The notes under the pieces: generated by a model
Databases searched by the model: none
What the model was told of the DNA's origin: nothing
What the model saw: only the letters and a program-made list of their open reading frames with translations
Part shown: positions 1 through 5,053 of the stretch, one piece after another
Layout of the letters: every line of letters begins with the position of its first letter
How positions within the stretch are numbered: position 1 is the stretch's first letter
Program-made: the position numbers and the translations under genes
NCBI GenBank assembly: GCA_947589655.1
Contig: CANQCE010000070.1
Coordinates: 1 to 5,053, forward strand
Length of the DNA: 5,053 nucleotides
Direction: 5' to 3'
DNA from: an uncultured Clostridia bacterium
GTDB lineage: Bacteria > Bacillota > Clostridia > Christensenellales > UBA1242

Positions 1-1891
1 GGTTGGTGGGTTGATTGCTTATCTTTTTGACACACAAAAACGCACGCTTGCGAACATAATGAAAATTACAAAGGTGCGTAATGGTGATTTTATGGTGATT
101 GATTCCAATACAAGACGCAATTTGGAACTTGTGGAATCTATCCGCGAACGCAAGCGTTATGGCTCGCTGTTATGGCTTATGGACAAAACCAAAACCAGCA
201 TGGGGGCAAGAAAATTTAGGGCAATGTTCGACCAGCCGCTAACAAGCGTGACAGAAATTAACGACAGGCTTGACAGCGTTGAAGAACTTTCTAAAAACCT
301 GATTATGCGTGACCGTTTAACTGAAAGTTTGGGCAGCATAAGAGATATTGAAAGAATTTGCGGAAAAATTGCTTATTCAAGCGCCACGCCAAATGACCTT
401 TTGGGGCTTAAAAATTCTTTAAAAGAAATCCCGAACTTAAAAGCAATTTTGCAAAATGTTAAAACAAAAAAATTAAACAACATAAAAAACAACCTTATAG
501 ATTTTAAGGAAATTGTTGAACTGCTTGAAAAGGCCATAAATCCAAACCCAAATATGGCCATGAAAGAGGGCAAATATATCCGTGATGGCTTTAATGAAGA
601 TTTGGACAACCTTCGCAATGCCAAAGAGATTGCCGAGAGAGAATATAAAAAGTTGGAAGAACTGGAAAGGTCGCAAACTGGCATAAAGAATTTAAGGATA
701 AAATACAACAATGTTTTTGGGCTTTTTATTGAAGTTTCAAGTGGGCAAAAGGAACTTGTACCTTTGCGCTACATACGCAAACAAACGCTTGCAAATGTGG
801 AACGCTACACCACTGCCGATTTAAAAGCCATTGAAGACAAACTTTTTGGCAGTGACGAGCAAGCATTAAAAATGGAAGAAAAACTTTATAAAATGCTTTT
901 GGAGTTTTTGTGCAAGCACTTGGGCGCATTTTCAGACGCTGCAAAACTTATAGCAGAACTTGATGCCTTGCTTTCTCTTGCCGTTGTTGCGGTTAAGCAG
1001 AATTTCTGTAAGCCGTGCATTAACAAAAGCATTAAGTGCATTGAAATTAAAGGCGGCAGGCACCCTATTGTTGAAAAGTTTTCAAAAGACGGCTCTTTTA
1101 TTGCAAATGACACATTGTTGGATGATAACGAAAACCAAATGATGATTATAACCGGCCCTAACATGGCAGGCAAGAGCACTTATATGAGGCAGGTGGCAAT
1201 TATCACCTTTTTGGCACATATAGGCAGTTTTGTGCCAGCAAGCAGTGCAAACATTTGCCTTACTGACCGCATCTTCACGCGTGTGGGGGCAAGTGACGAT
1301 TTGGCTTTTGGGCAAAGCACCTTTATGGTGGAGATGAGCGAGGTTGCAAACATTTTGCAGAACGCCACCGACAAAAGTTTGGTTGTTTTGGATGAAATAG
1401 GCCGTGGAACCTCCACTTTTGATGGGCTTTCCATTGCTTGGGCTGTGGTTGAATTTATATTAAAAAATCTTTCTTGTAAAACGCTGTTTGCAACGCACTA
1501 TCATGAACTTTCGGAATTGGAAGGGGTTGTTAAGGGCGTTAAAAATTATCAGAGCACAGTTAAAGAACTTGCGGACAGTGTTGTATTCTTGCACAAGATT
1601 GTTCGTGGCAATGCAAGCAAAAGTTTTGGCATTGAAGTTGCAAAACTTGCAGGTGTTCCAGAAGATGTTGTGGAACGTGCCAAGGAAATCAGCCAAAATC
1701 TTGAGAGGGTGAACAACAAACTGGATATGAATATTTTTGGCGAAGACGAAGAAAGGCGAAAGCAAGAAAAAAACAACAAAAAGGGGCAGCAAATTCTTTC
1801 AATTTTGCGCGATTTGAACATAGAGCGCATGTCGCCAATGGAAACATTTGAAGTTTTAAACAATTTAATTGAACGAGCAAATAAAGATTAA
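1..1891 (+). CDS. mutS: DNA mismatch repair protein MutS, 5'-truncated by the window edge
   Basis: MutS recognises base mismatches and small loops and recruits MutL in an ATP-dependent way. The reading frame is open from base 2, and its first residues (VGGLIAYLFDTQK) match the junction into the MutS core domain, so the TTG at 11 is an internal codon and the true start lies upstream. The N-terminal mismatch-binding domain with its Phe-X-Glu motif, and most of the connector, are therefore outside the window. About 629 residues remain: the lever/clamp core (about 10-980), then the ABC-type ATPase. The ATPase shows Walker A TGPNMAGKST (1151-1180), a signature-like segment from DDLAFGQSTF (1295 onward), Walker B VVLDEIGRGTSTFDG (1382-1426, catalytic Asp-Glu at 1391-1396) and the switch His in FATHYHEL (His codon 1496). 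The C-terminus ends with a helical segment typical of MutS. A full protein of about 870-880 residues is inferred, normal for the family. It stops with TAA, 13 nt before mutL. No frameshift or lost key residue is visible. Confidence 0.98.
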   Translation, partial: VGGLIAYLFDTQKRTLANIMKITKVRNGDFMVIDSNTRRNLELVESIRERKRYGSLLWLMDKTKTSMGARKFRAMFDQPLTSVTEINDRLDSVEELSKNLIMRDRLTESLGSIRDIERICGKIAYSSATPNDLLGLKNSLKEIPNLKAILQNVKTKKLNNIKNNLIDFKEIVELLEKAINPNPNMAMKEGKYIRDGFNEDLDNLRNAKEIAEREYKKLEELERSQTGIKNLRIKYNNVFGLFIEVSSGQKELVPLRYIRKQTLANVERYTTADLKAIEDKLFGSDEQALKMEEKLYKMLLEFLCKHLGAFSDAAKLIAELDALLSLAVVAVKQNFCKPCINKSIKCIEIKGGRHPIVEKFSKDGSFIANDTLLDDNENQMMIITGPNMAGKSTYMRQVAIITFLAHIGSFVPASSANICLTDRIFTRVGASDDLAFGQSTFMVEMSEVANILQNATDKSLVVLDEIGRGTSTFDGLSIAWAVVEFILKNLSCKTLFATHYHELSELEGVVKGVKNYQSTVKELADSVVFLHKIVRGNASKSFGIEVAKLAGVPEDVVERAKEISQNLERVNNKLDMNIFGEDEERRKQEKNNKKGQQILSILRDLNIERMSPMETFEVLNNLIERANKD

Positions 1892-1892
1892 A

Positions 1893-1897
1893 AGGAG
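1893..1897 (+). promoter_or_regulatory. Ribosome binding site of mutL
   Basis: AGGAG lies 7 nt before the ATG at 1905. It decides the mutL start: an upstream in-frame TTG at 1869 is inside the mutS coding region, has no comparable site, and would add twelve residues not found in MutL proteins. The site begins directly after the mutS stop codon, so terminating mutS ribosomes deliver re-initiation at mutL. Confidence 0.85.
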
Positions 1898-1904
1898 AAA
1901 AGAT

Positions 1905-3863
1905 ATGGCAATCAATGTGCTGCCACAGAAAGTTTATAACCGCATTGCAGCAGGTGAGGTTGTGGAAAGGCCAGCTTCTGTGGTTAAAGAACTTGTTGAA
2001 AACAGTTTGGATGCAGGGGCAAAGAAGATAAGAATTGAAATAACTGGTGGGGGCAGCGAAGAAATTAGCGTTGCGGATGACGGATGCGGCATTTCAAAAG
2101 AGGATTTGCCACTTGCCTTTTTGCCACACGCAACAAGCAAAATTTCATCTGTTGAAGATTTAAACGGAATTGAAACGCTGGGTTTTCGTGGAGAGGCACT
2201 TGCAAGCATTGCATCTGTTTCAAAGGTTACGCTTTCAAGCAAGCAAAAGGGCAGTGAAACAGGCTTTAAAATTGAAGCGAATGGTGGAGAAATTTCCAAA
2301 GTGAGCGAGGTGGCAAGGCTGGACGGAACAACTCTTGTGATGAGGGAACTGTTCTTTAACACTCCTGTGCGTGCAAAATTTTTGAAAAAGCCAAAAGCCG
2401 AGGAACAAGAAGTTACGCATTTGGTAGAAAAATTCATGATGGCAAGGCCAGATGTTGACTTTTGTTATGTTGTGGACGGAAAAGAAGTTTATCGCCACGC
2501 ATCTGGCACGCTTGACGAGGTGGCTTATCTTTTGTATGGCCGCGAGGTTCACGACAACCTTTTGCAGTTACATCATGAGGAAGACGGAATTGTGGTCTCT
2601 GGCTATATTGTTTCGCCTAAAATTTCAAAACCGAACAGAACTTTTCAATCGTTATTCGTAAACGGAAGATATGTGGAAAATTATATGATTTCCGCTTGCG
2701 TTCAAGGCTCTTTTGAAGGCGTTTTAATGAAGGGGAGATACCCAATTTATATAATAAAGTTGCAGGTGCCTTTTGACCGCGTGGATGTCAATGTTCACCC
2801 AAATAAAAAAGAGGTTAAATTTGATAATTCTTCTCGCATTTTTTCAATTGTGCGCAGAGCAGTTGAAAAGGCCCTTATGGGCGCAAATTTAATTGCCGAG
2901 TTCAATTATGAGAAGGAGGAGGATTGGAAAAAACTTGTCATTCAAAACGAGGAAAATCCTGCTCAAACAGATTTTAATTCCTTTCAAAAAGGCAAACTGG
3001 ACAAACTTGATGAGAACGAGGGTGCAAGTTATAAGCCAGACGATGAAAGTTTATATCAGCCTTTGCCAAAAAGCGACAGCACTGGCATTGACATTTTTGA
3101 TGTTCCCGATTTTTCGAATGTGAAAGCGGACGAAAGGAACAAAAATAAACAGGGTGGCAGAATATTTTTTGACCATAGCGGCGACAGCCTTTTGCACGAA
3201 GTGGAAGTTTCGGTGCGCAGAGATATTGAAAAGGAAAAAGTTGCAAAAAACGAGCCTATAAATTCGTTTAAAGAGGAAAAATTCTTAACCGCAGATGCCG
3301 AAGAAATTAAAATTGTGGGAGTGGTGTTTAAAACATACATCATAACGGAATTTGGTGACAGTTTGTATATTTTGGACCAACACGCAATGCACGAAAGGCA
3401 AAACTATGACCGCTTGAAGAAAGAGATTGAACAGCACAATGTAAGCCAGCAGAATCTGCTTGTTCCATATGAGATTAAGTTGCTATCTAAGGACGCCGAG
3501 ATTTTTGAAACAAGTTTGGAGAATTTAAGGCAAATTGGCTTTGAAATTGTGCAAAATGGCAACAACTTTGCTGTAACAGCCGTTCCTTTTGTGCTTTCAG
3601 GCATAAACTTGCAAAATTTTGTTGACGAACTTTTAAAAGAGGATATTTTAAAAGACAGAACTGCAAGTGATATTATCAACGAAAAACTTTGTCAAACCGC
3701 CTGCAAACACTCTATTCGCGCAGGTGACAGTGTGAGCAAAGAAGAAATTTTGTATTTAATAAACCAACTTAAAAAAGGCGTTCCTCTTTGCCCACATGGC
3801 AGACCTATCATTGCCAAAATTACGCAGAAAGACTTGGAAAAAATGTTCAAAAGGACTTTGTAA
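1905..3863 (+). CDS. mutL: DNA mismatch repair protein MutL (ATPase with C-terminal endonuclease)
   Basis: MutL couples mismatch detection by MutS to strand removal. In bacteria lacking MutH it nicks the nascent strand itself. The predicted protein has 652 residues, slightly longer than the roughly 615-630 of E. coli and B. subtilis MutL. The N-terminal GHKL ATPase (about 1-335) shows Glu29 and Asn33 in KELVENSLDAG, the Asp58 motif DDGCGI (58-63), HATSKI (75-80), GFRGEAL (93-99), NTPVR (152-156) and VNVHPNKKEVKF with the conserved Lys. An acidic, low-conservation linker (about 340-465) follows. The C-terminal dimerisation/endonuclease domain shows DQHAMHERQNYD (491-502), a clamp-binding type QNLLVP (516-521), Cys600 in TACKHSIRA, CPHGRP (629-634) and a terminal FKR. 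These are the metal-site elements of endonuclease-type MutL. The last conserved Glu of the DQHA motif is Asp502 here. The stop codon TAA shares its final A with the miaA ATG. Confidence 0.99.
   Translation: MAINVLPQKVYNRIAAGEVVERPASVVKELVENSLDAGAKKIRIEITGGGSEEISVADDGCGISKEDLPLAFLPHATSKISSVEDLNGIETLGFRGEALASIASVSKVTLSSKQKGSETGFKIEANGGEISKVSEVARLDGTTLVMRELFFNTPVRAKFLKKPKAEEQEVTHLVEKFMMARPDVDFCYVVDGKEVYRHASGTLDEVAYLLYGREVHDNLLQLHHEEDGIVVSGYIVSPKISKPNRTFQSLFVNGRYVENYMISACVQGSFEGVLMKGRYPIYIIKLQVPFDRVDVNVHPNKKEVKFDNSSRIFSIVRRAVEKALMGANLIAEFNYEKEEDWKKLVIQNEENPAQTDFNSFQKGKLDKLDENEGASYKPDDESLYQPLPKSDSTGIDIFDVPDFSNVKADERNKNKQGGRIFFDHSGDSLLHEVEVSVRRDIEKEKVAKNEPINSFKEEKFLTADAEEIKIVGVVFKTYIITEFGDSLYILDQHAMHERQNYDRLKKEIEQHNVSQQNLLVPYEIKLLSKDAEIFETSLENLRQIGFEIVQNGNNFAVTAVPFVLSGINLQNFVDELLKEDILKDRTASDIINEKLCQTACKHSIRAGDSVSKEEILYLINQLKKGVPLCPHGRPIIAKITQKDLEKMFKRTL
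3375..3410 (+). other. MutL endonuclease metal-binding motif DQHA(X)2E(X)4D
   Basis: This part of mutL encodes residues 491-502, DQHAMHERQNYD. The family consensus is DQHA(X)2E(X)4E, the signature of nicking MutL proteins, which is absent from MutH-dependent MutL such as that of E. coli. Asp491, His493 and Glu497 are intact. The final acidic position is Asp instead of Glu. With Cys600, Cys629 and His631 present as well, an active nuclease is the likely reading. Confidence 0.9.
3450..3467 (+). other. MutL beta-clamp-binding motif QNLLVP
   Basis: Residues 516-521 of MutL fit the Q(X)2(L/I)XP pattern. In B. subtilis MutL a motif of this pattern, at the same place after the DQHA segment, contacts the DNA polymerase sliding clamp and stimulates nicking. 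The match in both pattern and position supports the same role here; the function itself is inferred. Confidence 0.75.
3849..3855 (+). promoter_or_regulatory. Ribosome binding site of miaA
   Basis: AAAAGGA, inside the last mutL codons, ends 7 nt before the ATG at 3863. It supports that ATG over the in-frame upstream start at 3788, which lies well inside mutL and would add 25 residues ahead of the usual MiaA N-terminus. Confidence 0.75.
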
Positions 3864-4774
3864 TGAAAAAAGAGAAAGTGGTTTTTATCCTTGGGCCAAC
3901 CGCTGTGGGAAAGAGCGGGTTTGCCGTGGAACTTGCAAAAAAGTTTAACGGAGAAATTATCTCTGCGGACAGCGTGCAAATTTTTAAAGGCTTAAACATT
4001 GGTTCTGCAAAAATAACCAAAAAAGAAATGCAAAATGTTGCGCATCATGGCATTGATATCTGCGAGCCAGAGGAGGAGTTCTCCGCTTTTAATTTTGTTC
4101 AGTTCACAGAAGAAAAAATTCAGGAAATTTCCAAGCGTAAACATTTGCCTATTGTTGTGGGCGGCACAGGGCTTTATGTGAAAGCACTCACACAAGGATA
4201 CAATTTTGGCGGCACAAATAAGGATGAAAAACTGCGTCAGGAACTGGAAGACTTGCTGAAAAATAAAGGTGTTGAAGGGCTTTTTGAACTTTTGCAGAAA
4301 CTTGATGCACATTCGGCAGAAACTATTGATAAAAACAACCCTGTTCGGCTTATTAGGGCAATTGAAATAGCAAAAAATAACGGCAGAAAAACATACAAAC
4401 AAAGTGGCATTGAAGCACTTGTTTTTGCACTTGAAAGGCCGCGAGAGGAACTTTATAAAGACATCAACGCTCGCACTGAAAAGATGTTTAAAGACGGCTT
4501 AGTGCAAGAAGTTCAAGCGTTAAAAGAACAAGGCTTAACAGAAAACAATCAGAGCATGCGAGCAATTGGCTATAAAGAGGTTTTGTCTTTCTTGAAAGGG
4601 GAAATCTCCAAAGAGCAAATGGTGGAACTTGTAAAACAGCATAGCCGCAATTATGCTAAAAGGCAAATTACATTTTTGCGCAGCATGGAAGGGGTTTGTT
4701 ATATTGAAGTTTCGGACAGGCAGAAAGCAATTGAGCAAATGGAGAACAAAATTAAGGAGTTTTTAAAATGTTAA
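3863..4774 (+). CDS. miaA: tRNA dimethylallyltransferase MiaA
   Basis: MiaA transfers the dimethylallyl group of DMAPP to N6 of adenosine 37, next to the anticodon of tRNAs reading codons that begin with U. It forms i6A, the substrate for later thiomethylation by MiaB. The protein has 303 residues, normal for the family. It begins with the P-loop GPTAVGKS (11-18), followed by ADSVQIFKGLNIGSAK, which holds the conserved Asp36 (the usual Tyr of the DSxQxY motif is Phe41). Next come HHGIDICEP, the PIVVGGTGLYVKAL segment, NPVRLIRAIEI, MRAIGYKEV and the C-terminal RNYAKRQITFLR motif that contacts tRNA. All landmarks appear in order with no frame break. The ATG overlaps the mutL stop by one base (TAATG), which implies re-initiation by ribosomes finishing mutL. 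The gene ends 7 nt inside the next coding region. mutL-miaA adjacency is widespread in bacteria, although the two proteins act in different processes. Confidence 0.98.
   Translation: MKKEKVVFILGPTAVGKSGFAVELAKKFNGEIISADSVQIFKGLNIGSAKITKKEMQNVAHHGIDICEPEEEFSAFNFVQFTEEKIQEISKRKHLPIVVGGTGLYVKALTQGYNFGGTNKDEKLRQELEDLLKNKGVEGLFELLQKLDAHSAETIDKNNPVRLIRAIEIAKNNGRKTYKQSGIEALVFALERPREELYKDINARTEKMFKDGLVQEVQALKEQGLTENNQSMRAIGYKEVLSFLKGEISKEQMVELVKQHSRNYAKRQITFLRSMEGVCYIEVSDRQKAIEQMENKIKEFLKC
4754..4759 (+). promoter_or_regulatory. Ribosome binding site of the methionine gamma-lyase-family gene
   Basis: AAGGAG lies within the last miaA codons, 8 nt before the ATG at 4768. It is a strong, well-spaced site and fixes that ATG as the start although it lies upstream of the miaA stop codon. 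Confidence 0.85.
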
Positions 4775-5053
4775 AAGTTGTGGAAGAAATTGAACAGGGC
4801 TTGCAGGGGAAATTTAAAGAAATTGAGCGCACCGCTTATTTAAATCAAAAAAAAGTGCTGAGAGCATTTCAAGAAATTGGGGTGACAACCTCTCATTTTG
4901 TTGGCACAACAGGCTATGGCTACACCGACAAAGGCCGTGACGATTTTTCAAGGCTTGTGGCAAAAGTGTTTAAGGCGGAAGATGCCATTTGCTCTGTGCA
5001 TCTCACTTGCGGCACTCATACAATTGCCACCGCACTTTATGGGCTGCTTCGAC
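4768..5053 (+). CDS. Methionine gamma-lyase-family PLP-dependent protein (YnbB-like), 3'-truncated by the window edge
   Basis: Only the first 95 codons are present; the frame is open to the right edge. The translation starts MLKVVEEIEQ and contains FVGTTGYGYTDKGRD (about residues 45-59), followed by a VFKAEDAI segment and CGTHTIATALYGLLR (81-95). This pattern, a GSTGYGY.D.GRD block followed by SGTHAI..ALFG.LR, is that of the methionine gamma-lyase / 'aluminium resistance protein' family (B. subtilis YnbB). These are fold-type I PLP enzymes related to cystathionine lyases, with full proteins of a little over 400 residues. The PLP lysine lies beyond the window. Where most members have SGTHA, this one reads CGTHT. 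The substrate is not established for the family, and the aluminium-resistance name is historical. The gene overlaps miaA by 7 nt. Family assignment is firm, the enzymatic reaction is not. Confidence 0.87.
   Translation, partial: MLKVVEEIEQGLQGKFKEIERTAYLNQKKVLRAFQEIGVTTSHFVGTTGYGYTDKGRDDFSRLVAKVFKAEDAICSVHLTCGTHTIATALYGLLR

Noticed and set aside
11..13. TTG at 11 as a start codon for a short MutS-like protein (as in MutS2 or N-terminally truncated homologues).
   Set aside because: The frame is open to the left edge, and the upstream codons (VGG) continue the conserved MutS sequence. No SD site precedes the TTG. The ATPase and C-terminal motifs are those of MutS, and no Smr domain follows.
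1718..1740. Possible sliding-clamp-binding peptide in the MutS C-terminal region (KLDMNIFGE).
   Set aside because: It resembles the Q-L-x-L-F type only loosely: it lacks the Gln and the spacing is uncertain. Not strong enough to annotate.
1892..1904. A promoter or terminator between mutS and mutL.
   Set aside because: The gap is only 13 nt and is filled by the SD site. No hairpin with a T-run or -35/-10 pair fits.
1934..2437. A 167-codon open frame on the minus strand opposite mutL, and other antisense frames of 60-136 codons.
   Set aside because: All lie opposite well-conserved genes. Their translations are Ser/Leu/Phe-rich without recognisable domains, and no SD or promoter context was seen. 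They are shadows of the biased plus-strand codon use.
2911..2922. A very SD-like purine run (AGAAGGAGGAGG) inside mutL at the end of the ATPase domain, which could start a separate C-terminal product.
   Set aside because: It encodes the Glu/Lys-rich YEKEEDW stretch. No ATG or GTG follows in frame at good spacing, and the +1 frame ATG at 2893 lies upstream of the run. A similar run at 4070-4078 in miaA also simply encodes consecutive Glu codons, so it is best explained by coding content.

Overview
The window is a compact, single-strand (+) housekeeping segment of a bacterial chromosome. It holds four consecutive genes with almost no spacing: the 3' two-thirds of mutS (cut by the left edge), complete mutL, complete miaA, and the 5' third of a PLP-dependent methionine gamma-lyase-family gene (YnbB / 'aluminium resistance protein' type, cut by the right edge). 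The junctions are 13 nt (mutS-mutL), a 1-nt overlap in TAATG (mutL-miaA) and a 7-nt overlap (miaA to the fourth gene). This looks like one polycistronic unit with translational coupling. No promoter, terminator, RNA gene, mobile element, CRISPR array or repeat could be seen, and there is no gene-free stretch longer than a few bases.

The sequence suggests a low-GC Firmicutes/Clostridia-like organism. It is AT-rich by eye, has strong purine-rich AGGAG/AAGGAG ribosome binding sites, and all three visible stop codons are TAA. Each gene reads through with the standard bacterial code. The gene set matches Bacillus/Clostridium neighbourhoods, where mutS-mutL lies near miaA and a ynbB-type gene lies nearby. 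MutL carries an endonuclease motif and a beta-clamp-binding motif, as expected of the methyl-independent mismatch repair used by bacteria without MutH. The species cannot be fixed from these genes alone.

Functionally, MutS (mismatch-sensing ATPase clamp) and MutL (ATPase and nicking endonuclease) form the core of post-replicative mismatch repair. MiaA is unrelated in mechanism: it prenylates A37 of tRNAs that read UNN codons. It is nevertheless a frequent neighbour of mutL. The last gene belongs to the cystathionine/methionine lyase fold-type I PLP group, and its physiological substrate is not settled.

The region is ordinary and I found no undescribed system. The points most worth a second look are small: a Glu-to-Asp change in the otherwise canonical MutL endonuclease motif, the absence of hfq and hflX between miaA and the ynbB-like gene, and the tight coupling across all four genes.
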